Below, piece by piece: positions 1 through 7,027 of a stretch of 8,057 nt of DNA; positions within the stretch are counted from its first letter, which is position 1, and each line of letters opens with the position of its first letter. The stretch is taken from assembly GCA_946885335.1 (NCBI GenBank), contig CAMPGG010000152.1:1-8057 (forward strand). Direction: 5' to 3'. The notes under the pieces are model-generated. The model saw only the letters and a program-made list of their open reading frames with translations, ran no database searches and was not told the origin of the DNA. The translations under genes and the position numbers were made by a program. The stretch comes from an uncultured Chitinophagaceae bacterium. Its GTDB lineage: Bacteria; Bacteroidota; Bacteroidia; Chitinophagales; Chitinophagaceae.

Positions 1-1345
1 CCGTATTACTGAATGCATAACGTACAGCAACAGGGTCTTTTATTTTTTTGTGCCAAACCACCATGCTGTTATCATTAAATTTTACCTGCGCAGGGTAAAA
101 TATTTTATCCGCACCGGCTATAAAAAAACCTGAAGCTTCTTTACCATTTATCTTAAAACTTTTTACCTGATCATCAAAGTATAAATGGATTTTGGATTTA
201 TCTTTTACCATGCTTTTAAATGCAGGACTTTTATAAGCGGTAACTGGTTTATCATAGTGCTCCTTCAATGCCAATGAAGCTAGCCTGTAACCTACATCGC
301 GTTTATTTTTTGGATGTATGTCAGTTGTATCATCGGCCAGGTCTGTTATCACTGCCATGCCTGTTTTGGGTAGAGCCAATGTTATTGTTTGTGCTTCCCT
401 AAGTAATGCACCAACCTGGTTATTGCCATAATTGAATGGAGCCAACTGCACAAAGTAAAATGGAAAATCATTTTGCCAGTTTTTTCTCCAGGCATTGATC
501 ATGCTGGTAAATAATTTTTGATAAGAAGCTGCGGTGCCCGTATTGCTTTCGCCCTGGTACCATATGGTTCCGGCAATATGAAAATTAGTTAGCGGCGCTA
601 TCATACTGTTGAAAGCATAACCGGGAATAACGGGCCAGCCTTTTGTTGGTTGCAGTTTTTGTACCGCTGCATTCAATACCGGATCATTGTTAACTATTTC
701 AGCGGGTGTCCAGGCTTCTGCAGGTGTACCGCCCCAACTGGCATTGATCAATCCAATGGGAACATTCAAATCTGCATTTAATTTCTTTCCAAAATAATAA
801 GCAACTGCGCTAAATGATTTTAACGAATTCGAATCCGATTGTAACCATGTACCCATTCCATTTTCCTGCGGATATTTTGCGGTGGATTTTGGAATGGTAA
901 AAAAACGAATAGCAGTATTATGAGCAACAGCTAATTCATCTTTCATTTGCGGTATGCCCCAGTTATAACTCATTTCCATGTTCGATTGCCCCGAGCAAAC
1001 CCAAACCTCGCCAATTAAAATATTTTTGAGTACTATGGTATTATTTCCTTTGATCGTAATGGTAAAAGGTCCGCCTGCAGCTGGTGTTTGAATATGCAGG
1101 ATCCATTTGGCATTCTGATCAACCATGGTTGAATCTGTTTGATTATTCCACGAATTGGTAATGAAAACTTTCTCCGTAGGATCACCCCAACCCCAAAGCT
1201 TAACCGAAGATTGTTGTTGCAGTACCATGTTATCGCTCAAAATAGCAGGCAGCCTGATTTCCGCTTTTACTTGTATAAAAAAGAAAAACGCAAATAAAAA
1301 AAAGATGCTTTTCAAAAATGTTTCTTTAAGCAATTGGACTTTCAT
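1..1345 (-). CDS. Sialate O-acetylesterase-type SGNH carbohydrate esterase (3' end cut by window)
   Basis: This frame is open from the ATG at 1345 to the window edge (448 codons, no stop). Residues 1-28 look like a Sec signal peptide: a Lys-containing start, a Phe-rich core (FFLFAFFFF) and a VKA cleavage site, so the enzyme is exported. The SGNH/SASA (DUF303) family is shown by block I GEVWVCSGQSNME with nucleophile Ser121, block III GTIWYQGESN at 259-268, and block V TDIHP with the Asp342/His344 pair. Family members remove O-acetyl groups from sialic acids or plant polysaccharides. Beside mannan genes, deacetylation of acetyl-(gluco)mannan is the likely role, which is inference. The sequence stops at RYAFSNT, near the usual family C-terminus, so perhaps 20-30 residues are missing. 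Its start overlaps the epimerase stop by one base (TGATG) and has a good Shine-Dalgarno. Family assignment is strong; the substrate is unproven. Confidence 0.93.
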   Translation of the reverse strand, partial: MKVQLLKETFLKSIFFLFAFFFFIQVKAEIRLPAILSDNMVLQQQSSVKLWGWGDPTEKVFITNSWNNQTDSTMVDQNAKWILHIQTPAAGGPFTITIKGNNTIVLKNILIGEVWVCSGQSNMEMSYNWGIPQMKDELAVAHNTAIRFFTIPKSTAKYPQENGMGTWLQSDSNSLKSFSAVAYYFGKKLNADLNVPIGLINASWGGTPAEAWTPAEIVNNDPVLNAAVQKLQPTKGWPVIPGYAFNSMIAPLTNFHIAGTIWYQGESNTGTAASYQKLFTSMINAWRKNWQNDFPFYFVQLAPFNYGNNQVGALLREAQTITLALPKTGMAVITDLADDTTDIHPKNKRDVGYRLASLALKEHYDKPVTAYKSPAFKSMVKDKSKIHLYFDDQVKSFKINGKEASGFFIAGADKIFYPAQVKFNDNSMVVWHKKIKDPVAVRYAFSNT

Positions 1346-2556
1346 CAGTTTTTCTCCTTTATTGTTTCATTTACCCGCTTAATTATTTCAATACATGCAC
1401 GACTGTTATGATAAGGACATTTCCAGATGCCTACTTTATCTTCCTTTGTCATGGGTGCATGAAATTCATTCACACCCCAGTACCATTCTCCACCATTTTT
1501 ATCCTTTATAAAGTCTTTGATAAAATGCCAGCTGTTACGACTAAGATGCAACCATTTTTCATCGCCACTGATTTGCCAGGCATTGAAAAAACCAATCATC
1601 GCTTCTGCTTGTGGCCATGAATGTTTTTCCTTTACCAGGTGATCATTTTCATAATCATACTCGTACCATATTCCACCGTCTTCATCAAGACCCTCCATTG
1701 CAGCCGCTGCAATTAGCAATGAACGCTCTTTTACTTTATTAACCAATTGTTCATCACCCACCACTTCTGCGGCTTCCTGGATCAACCAGGCGGCTTCTAT
1801 ATCATGTCCATAAGAAATAATTTGCGATTTGGCTTTCCACTTTTCATCAAAAAACAAAATAAGATGATTCGTTTTTGAGGAGATGATATGCTTTAAAAAA
1901 ATTTCGATGAGCCCAGTGATTCGCTTTTTCAAATCAGCATCCGGCCAGCATTGGTATAAATTAGCGAAAGCTTCCAATACATGCAAATGCGTGTTCATGG
2001 TCTTTTTTTCGTTTGCATCTTTATCACTCAAACGCAGATCATCGATTGGCTTCCAGTCAAAACTAAAAGCTTCCAGGTACCCGCCCAATTTTACATCATA
2101 ACTGTGTTGAATAATGGAATGATAAATTTCAATCGCCTTTTCCTTCGCTTCTTCTTTTTTAGATGCTTTATAAAATTCACTTAACCCATACACTGCAAAT
2201 GCCAATGCATAGATTTGTTTTTTGGTATCCAACGGTTCCCCATTTGCCTGGACCGTCCAATAAACACCGCCATATTCTTTATCCATAAAATGTTGCAGAA
2301 TATATTGGTATGCCCTGTCTGCCATGGATAAATAAGCAGGATTTTTTGTGAGTGAATAGGCAGCTGAAAAGGTCCAAAGTATCCGGCTGTTGAGAACGGA
2401 CCCTTTCGGCGCATCGGGATATTTTATATTGCCATGATCTATCTTCCCGATAAAACCACCATTCACATCATCCATTGTGTGGTCCATCCAAAAACGAAGA
2501 ATATCTTCTAATTCCCTGTTACACGCTATACTGTATTCTTCCAAAATTTTGTACAT
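1345..2556 (-). CDS. Cellobiose/mannobiose 2-epimerase (AGE family)
   Basis: This 403-residue protein has no signal peptide and is predicted cytoplasmic. It belongs to the N-acylglucosamine/cellobiose 2-epimerase family, an (alpha/alpha)6 barrel of about 390-410 residues. Cellobiose 2-epimerases interconvert the reducing-end glucose and mannose of beta-1,4 disaccharides; here the expected reaction is mannobiose to mannosyl-glucose (EC 5.1.3.11). Visible landmarks are NGGF at 32-35, NSR at 56-58, NTHLHVLEA with His190, SYGHDIEAAWL with His251, HSWPQAEA at 312-319, and CPYHNSRAC with His383. The three histidines match the catalytic/binding histidines known in this family. The start is the first in-frame ATG after an upstream in-frame stop, 30 bp after the GH130 gene, and it lacks a Shine-Dalgarno. 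Neighbouring GH130 and GH26 genes favour mannobiose over N-acylglucosamine as substrate. Confidence 0.93.
   Translation of the reverse strand: MYKILEEYSIACNRELEDILRFWMDHTMDDVNGGFIGKIDHGNIKYPDAPKGSVLNSRILWTFSAAYSLTKNPAYLSMADRAYQYILQHFMDKEYGGVYWTVQANGEPLDTKKQIYALAFAVYGLSEFYKASKKEEAKEKAIEIYHSIIQHSYDVKLGGYLEAFSFDWKPIDDLRLSDKDANEKKTMNTHLHVLEAFANLYQCWPDADLKKRITGLIEIFLKHIISSKTNHLILFFDEKWKAKSQIISYGHDIEAAWLIQEAAEVVGDEQLVNKVKERSLLIAAAAMEGLDEDGGIWYEYDYENDHLVKEKHSWPQAEAMIGFFNAWQISGDEKWLHLSRNSWHFIKDFIKDKNGGEWYWGVNEFHAPMTKEDKVGIWKCPYHNSRACIEIIKRVNETIKEKN
1354..1360 (-). promoter_or_regulatory. Shine-Dalgarno for the acetylesterase
   Basis: The minus strand reads AAAGGAG followed by eight bases and then ATG at 1345. 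This is a near-canonical ribosome binding site lying inside the last codons of the epimerase gene. It supports the ATG at 1345 as the true start. It is unusual here because none of the other four visible starts has a comparable purine box. Confidence 0.7.
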
Positions 2557-2586
2557 AGAAAATAAATCGTTTACACATGCCGGTTA

Positions 2587-3801
2587 TCATTGAATATGCG
2601 AAAGTTCCTTTTGTTCCGGTTGATGCAGCGCATGTGCCAGGTTGTTAGTAATAACCCGGTTCAATGTATCTACCGAAGCACCGGAACGCAGGCCATCTGC
2701 CGGCGTGTTTATCACATAATCCACTAATTGATTCAATGTAGTGGTTGCTACATGTTGCCTTGTATCGGAAGAAGCGTAATAAATAAATACAGTACCATCA
2801 TCATCCAAAATCCAGCCATTGCAAAATAAAACATTGGATACATCTCCCACCCGCTCCTCACCTTCCGGTGCCATGAAATATCCGCCAGGTTTGTAAATTA
2901 TTTTTTTGATGTCATTTAAATCGGTCATAAACAAATACAAAGTATAACGTAAACCTGCAGCCGTATTGCGAACACCATGTGCCAGGTGCAGCCAGCCCTT
3001 ATCCGTTTTGATGGGTGCAGGGCCCAAACCATTCTTGGCTTCATAAATGGTATGATAAACTTTTGGATCTATCACGAACTCTTCATGCACAATTGCATCT
3101 TCAATCGTATCACTTAAACCAAAACCAATTCCACCACCTTTGCCGGTATTTATAAAACCATCCTGCGGACGGGTATAAAAAGCATATTTACCATTTACAA
3201 ATTCCGGGTGCAGAACCACGTTACGTTGCTGGGGAGATGGTGTTTTCAAATCACTTAAACGTTCCCAGTTTTGCATGTCTTTTGTTCTTACAATGCCACA
3301 TTGCGCAATAGCGGCGGACTGGTCATCTGGTGGACCAGCAGGATCCTTGCGTTCTGTACAAAATAAACCATAGATCCAGCCATCTTCATGTTGCACCAGT
3401 CGCATATCATACACATTGGTATCCGGATCATTTGTTTGAGGCAGTTGCAAAGGATAATCCCAGAATGTGAACTGATCGATTCCATTCGGGCTTTCGGCTA
3501 TGGCAAAAAAAGATTTCCTGTCCGCACCTTCCACTCTTGCAACGAGAATATATTTATCGCGAAACTTAATGGCCCCGGAATTAAAAACGGCGTTGATGGT
3601 AAACCGCTCCATTAAATGCGGGTTGGTTTCCCTGTTTAAATCATATCGCCAGAATATTGGCGTATGCATGGCCGTTAGTACCGGCCGTTCATACCTGTCG
3701 AAAATGCCGTTACCCGGTTCTGATTTCACATTTTGTTGAACCACCAATTGGCGATATGCATGTTCCAATGCCTTCAGCCGCTGTTCAAATTTCGTACTCA
3801 T
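2587..3801 (-). CDS. GH130 beta-1,4-mannosyl-glucose phosphorylase
   Basis: This 404-residue cytoplasmic protein has no signal peptide and a helical N-terminal extension (about residues 1-30), followed by a GH130 five-bladed beta-propeller. Length and motifs fit subfamily GH130_1: RYERPVLT at 36-43, FNSGAIKF at 73-80, [13 protein letters not shown] at 88-100, TNVYDMRL with Asp132 as the likely proton donor, TERKDP at 149-154, [15 protein letters not shown] at 198-212, and [15 protein letters not shown] at 249-263. Characterised GH130_1 enzymes phosphorolyse 4-O-beta-D-mannosyl-D-glucose to alpha-mannose 1-phosphate and glucose (EC 2.4.1.281). GH130_2 enzymes acting on mannooligosaccharides are the alternative, but the adjacent epimerase, which makes the substrate, favours GH130_1. 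The gene overlaps the symporter stop by four bases (ATGA), which suggests translational coupling. Confidence 0.93.
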   Translation of the reverse strand: MSTKFEQRLKALEHAYRQLVVQQNVKSEPGNGIFDRYERPVLTAMHTPIFWRYDLNRETNPHLMERFTINAVFNSGAIKFRDKYILVARVEGADRKSFFAIAESPNGIDQFTFWDYPLQLPQTNDPDTNVYDMRLVQHEDGWIYGLFCTERKDPAGPPDDQSAAIAQCGIVRTKDMQNWERLSDLKTPSPQQRNVVLHPEFVNGKYAFYTRPQDGFINTGKGGGIGFGLSDTIEDAIVHEEFVIDPKVYHTIYEAKNGLGPAPIKTDKGWLHLAHGVRNTAAGLRYTLYLFMTDLNDIKKIIYKPGGYFMAPEGEERVGDVSNVLFCNGWILDDDGTVFIYYASSDTRQHVATTTLNQLVDYVINTPADGLRSGASVDTLNRVITNNLAHALHQPEQKELSHIQ

Positions 3802-5672
3802 GCGTATTCTTTTATTGTTGCCTTGCGGCTTGTTAAATTATTGGTCACCGGCTCATCTTCCAACTTGTTCCACCATGTTTTCTTTAATATGAAAATGATA
3901 ACAGCAAGTATACTAACGGTAATGATCAAAGGCATTTTCATCCATAATACCAGGTACATGGGAATGAGTGTTAGGCAGCATTGACCGATGATGCCAAGTA
4001 CTACATTGAACATGTCGAGTTTAAATCGCTTATTGGGAACAAAACCGGGATCTTCAGCCATAACTTCTATCTGAATCGGTTTCCAGAATCCCCAGGGTCT
4101 TACATTTTTGTAAAAAGCTTTCAATACTTCTCTTTCTGTTGGTGGCGAGAGATAAGTACCGATAATGGAGCCGGCAAAAGAAATTAAAAATAATAATGGC
4201 CAGCTGTATAATGGCACGCCAGTAAAAATGTAAGGAAATACGAGAGCTGCAATAATACCTGTCATCATACCCCAAAAGAAACCACTGGCATTAAAACGCC
4301 ACCAATGCCATTTTAAAACATTCGCGGCAATGTAACCGCCATATAAAGCGCCGACGATCCATTGCAGAATACTGTTCACATCTCCTGCAAAAAATCCCAT
4401 TACTATACTCACAGCGACAACAACAATTCCAACCAGGTATCCCATGTTAGATACTTTTTTATCAGAAGCTGCGGGATTAACATATTTCAGGTAGATATCA
4501 TTAAGAATATATGCCTGTGCAGCATTCAGTGTGCCGGCAAAAGTTCCTATAAAAGCAGATAATAAACCAGCTAACAATAAACCCATGAGGCCCACCGGAA
4601 CAAATGAATTAATAGCTGCCGGTAATATTTTTTCAAAATCAATTATACCCGCTGTTTCCAGGTTCAACTGGTCGTAAAATAAAAGTCCCAGCACCGTAAA
4701 ACCCATGATCATTAAATACCTTGTTGGCAATAGAATCAGGCTTACAAAGCCACTCATTTTAGCTGCTTCTTTAGGAGATTTTGTTGATAGCAATTTTTGC
4801 ATGTCATAATTGGGCGCAGGACCTGCCAGGCTTGCCAATATTCCTTTGGCCAGCATGAGTGAAAAGAATATACTGAACGGCTCATAGCCATCACTTTGAA
4901 TTTTTGTATTGACTTCTGAAATAATGTTGCTCCAGTCAAGCCCCATTTCTTTACCAAAAAACGGTGAATCCCATCCCGCAGGTACTACTAAATCATGCAT
5001 CGTTAACTGGTTCATAGCGATTACGCCAATAGCGATGGCAGCAACGGTCATGATCAGGTATTGGACCACATCGGCCCAAACAATGGAACTCATACCACCC
5101 AGGATAGCATAGATCACTGAAATAAGCGTAAAGACGATACCATAAAAATGAGGAACAAATTCAGGTGAAATGGTAAAAGGGATATAAGCTTCAACGGCTT
5201 CCCAGGGAATAAAAATTTGCACGAATTTTCCCAGGCCTACAAAACCATATGCTAAAAAGCCGAGACAACTTAAAATGGCAAAAACAACAATAACAGCCTG
5301 TGCCAGCGAAGAACCGCGGTTGGTTCCAAAACGGGTGACCATCCATTCAGCACCAGTTGTTACATTGGAACGCCGCAGCCAGACGGCGAGGTACATCATT
5401 AAAAATACCTGGTTAAAAACCGGCCATAACCAGGGAAGCCAGAGACTTTTCAAGCCATACACAAAAGCCAGCGTTACCATCCACATGGTGCCCGAAATAT
5501 CAAACATGCCGGATGCATTGGAAAGACCGAGCAAATACCAGGGTAATTTTTTTCCACCCAACAAATAACTTTCTTTATTCAGGCTGGCCCTCTTACGAAA
5601 ATACCATCCTATCAGGACCATCACCAGGAGGTATGCTAAAATGATCAGGATATCTAATAACTGCAGCTTCAT
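3798..5672 (-). CDS. Sodium/solute symporter (SSS family), predicted mannobiose importer
   Basis: This is a 624-residue inner-membrane protein with about 14-16 hydrophobic segments. SSS-family features are the first helix at 5-25, then [20 protein letters not shown] at 36-55 (broken TM1 region), [19 protein letters not shown] at 190-208, and [20 protein letters not shown] at 366-385, the helix that carries sodium-site residues in relatives. After the core, about residues 508-552 form a soluble segment, followed by two more membrane helices at about 554-576 and 579-597 and a charged tail. Such symporters accompany GH130/epimerase pairs in Bacteroidota, so import of mannobiose or a related disaccharide with sodium is likely; the substrate is inferred from neighbours. 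It starts 38 bp after the GH26 gene with no clear Shine-Dalgarno. The nearest upstream ATG (5683) gives only four codons. Confidence 0.9.
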   Translation of the reverse strand: MKLQLLDILIILAYLLVMVLIGWYFRKRASLNKESYLLGGKKLPWYLLGLSNASGMFDISGTMWMVTLAFVYGLKSLWLPWLWPVFNQVFLMMYLAVWLRRSNVTTGAEWMVTRFGTNRGSSLAQAVIVVFAILSCLGFLAYGFVGLGKFVQIFIPWEAVEAYIPFTISPEFVPHFYGIVFTLISVIYAILGGMSSIVWADVVQYLIMTVAAIAIGVIAMNQLTMHDLVVPAGWDSPFFGKEMGLDWSNIISEVNTKIQSDGYEPFSIFFSLMLAKGILASLAGPAPNYDMQKLLSTKSPKEAAKMSGFVSLILLPTRYLMIMGFTVLGLLFYDQLNLETAGIIDFEKILPAAINSFVPVGLMGLLLAGLLSAFIGTFAGTLNAAQAYILNDIYLKYVNPAASDKKVSNMGYLVGIVVVAVSIVMGFFAGDVNSILQWIVGALYGGYIAANVLKWHWWRFNASGFFWGMMTGIIAALVFPYIFTGVPLYSWPLLFLISFAGSIIGTYLSPPTEREVLKAFYKNVRPWGFWKPIQIEVMAEDPGFVPNKRFKLDMFNVVLGIIGQCCLTLIPMYLVLWMKMPLIITVSILAVIIFILKKTWWNKLEDEPVTNNLTSRKATIKEYA

Positions 5673-5710
5673 ATAACGTTCATGCGTATGTGTTTATCAA
5701 AAACTTTTGA

Positions 5711-6868
5711 CTATTGGTAAAGTTTTTCTTTAGCCACTTCTTTTTGAAACAATATATTTTCCTGTTTATAAAATTTTTTAAAATCTTCTGCTGAAACATC
5801 TTCTTTTTGCGGAACATAATAATGCATATTGCCATTAGGCATTAAGCCTGCATTTCGCCAAACCAATACAAAAGAAAGTTTACGATCCTTCAATAATTTG
5901 CCAAGCACTTCTGTCCACCAATTTTTATAAGGTGTTTTTTCATAGCCGGTTTCAGCAAAGGCTGCCAGTTTATTTTTTTCTTTGGCAACTTCTTCCAGGA
6001 CCGTTAAACAATAATTTACTTTTTTATAAAAGGATGAATCAGTCAACGGGTCACCGTGCTGGTAACTGTCAAAGCTGACCATGTCCACTACGTCATCTCC
6101 GGGGTAGCGTTCCAGGAAAACTTCTTTGGATGGAAAATCGCCGGTATTGTACACATACAACAGGTTGTGCACTTCTTTTACATTACGTAAATAATCAACG
6201 GTAAAACGCCAAAGCAATTTGTATTCGGCGGGTGTACAAAAATCTCTTCCCCACCAAAACCAACTACCAGTCAGTTCATGATATGGCCGGAATAAAACTG
6301 GTATCAGTTCGCCTTTTTTTCCTTTGAGATCCAACATAAAACCTGCTAAGCGGTCAAGCCATGTTTTATACATGTCATGCTTTGAACCACCGGGTAATAT
6401 GGATGCAACACCACCATGTGTTGTATCCCAGCTTGATGCAAGATTTACCGGGTTATCGTTATGCCAGCTGATGGTATTAACACCTCCTCTTGCATATGCT
6501 TCCCGGATAAATTCTTTCATTTTATTGAATGGCACACTATCCAGGTTAGTTAAAGAATCGTGTTCCAGGTTTCCTAACTCCCATCCATACACTGCGGGAT
6601 AATCACCCACCAATTCTTTCACATCACTCTTACCCGCAACATACTTCCATTTTACACCATAAGCCAGGTCGTCCTGGTGCCCGAACATAATGCCTTTATC
6701 TGCCAGCTTTCTTAAATTATTATACAGGTTTACCGTTTCATTCGTAGCATGCCTGTCAACCGGTAACGACCGGACAGATTCACTGTTACCAGTATGCGTA
6801 AATTCCTGGCTGCGCAATGCCTGTGAAAATCCTGTCAACCCAAAAATTATAAAAAATAAATACTTCAT
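5711..6868 (-). CDS. GH26 beta-mannanase/mannobiohydrolase, secreted
   Basis: This 385-residue protein has an N-terminal signal peptide (MKYLFFIIFGLTGFSQA, cleavage probably near residues 17-21). No lipobox cysteine is visible, so a soluble periplasmic or secreted enzyme is expected rather than a lipoprotein. The rest is a single GH26 (beta/alpha)8 catalytic domain without a carbohydrate-binding module. Landmarks are FGHQDDLAYG at 62-71, VYGWELGN at 93-100, NTISWHNDNP at 131-140, LFRPYHELTGSWFWWG at 192-207 with acid/base Glu198, and AFAETGYEK at 303-311 with nucleophile Glu306. The family hydrolyses beta-1,4-mannans; the Bacteroides fragilis relative in the same gene order makes mannobiose, which would feed the symporter and epimerase downstream. 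It is the first gene of the operon, separated from the TIG gene by a terminator. Endo versus exo action cannot be read from the sequence. Confidence 0.94.
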   Translation of the reverse strand: MKYLFFIIFGLTGFSQALRSQEFTHTGNSESVRSLPVDRHATNETVNLYNNLRKLADKGIMFGHQDDLAYGVKWKYVAGKSDVKELVGDYPAVYGWELGNLEHDSLTNLDSVPFNKMKEFIREAYARGGVNTISWHNDNPVNLASSWDTTHGGVASILPGGSKHDMYKTWLDRLAGFMLDLKGKKGELIPVLFRPYHELTGSWFWWGRDFCTPAEYKLLWRFTVDYLRNVKEVHNLLYVYNTGDFPSKEVFLERYPGDDVVDMVSFDSYQHGDPLTDSSFYKKVNYCLTVLEEVAKEKNKLAAFAETGYEKTPYKNWWTEVLGKLLKDRKLSFVLVWRNAGLMPNGNMHYYVPQKEDVSAEDFKKFYKQENILFQKEVAKEKLYQ

Positions 6869-6965
6869 TATTTGTTGAAGAAGCTTTGAATAGTAAACCC
6901 GGAGTCTTGAAAATTTATCAATGCAGTTTTCAATATTTATTATTAAAAAGAAGCAGGTATATTAA
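6869..6965 (-). promoter_or_regulatory. Probable promoter region of the mannan operon
   Basis: This AT-rich gap of about 97 bp lies between the terminator of the preceding gene and the GH26 start. It is the only place in the window where a new promoter is needed. The minus-strand TAAATTTT (6917-6910) resembles the Bacteroidota -7 box TAnnTTTG with one mismatch, but no convincing -33 TTTG sits at the right distance. The location is well supported by context; the exact box is weak. Confidence 0.35.
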
Positions 6966-7005
6966 AAGCCCTGGTTCACACAAAACCGTTGATGAACCAG
7001 GGCTT
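6966..7005 (-). terminator. Intrinsic terminator after the TIG-domain gene
   Basis: A perfect 13-bp inverted repeat, AAGCCCTGGTTCA and TGAACCAGGGCTT, encloses a 14-base loop. On the minus strand it is followed by a short U-rich tract (the stem's TT runs into TTTAATAT). It begins 22 bp after the TIG gene stop and no comparable T tract follows on the plus strand, so it terminates minus-strand transcription from the TIG gene and separates it from the GH26 operon. Confidence 0.85.
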
Positions 7006-7027
7006 CCTGGTATTTATAATAAACTTT

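Noticed and set aside
1155..1382. Plus-strand 75-codon open frame spanning the esterase/epimerase junction
   Set aside because: It is antisense to the esterase signal peptide and epimerase end; its Lys-rich stretch simply mirrors the Phe-rich signal codons.
2181..2414. Minus-strand 77-codon frame inside the epimerase
   Set aside because: It overlaps the epimerase in another frame; the epimerase frame carries all family motifs and is uninterrupted.
5275..5568. Plus-strand 97-codon open frame
   Set aside because: It lies wholly antisense inside the symporter gene, has no recognisable domain or start signal, and is a shadow frame.
6324..6602. Plus-strand 92-codon open frame
   Set aside because: It is antisense within the conserved GH26 catalytic domain and shows no protein-family features.
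6997..7010. Plus-strand terminator reading of the same hairpin region
   Set aside because: No T tract follows the stem on the plus strand and there is no plus-strand gene upstream that would need a terminator.
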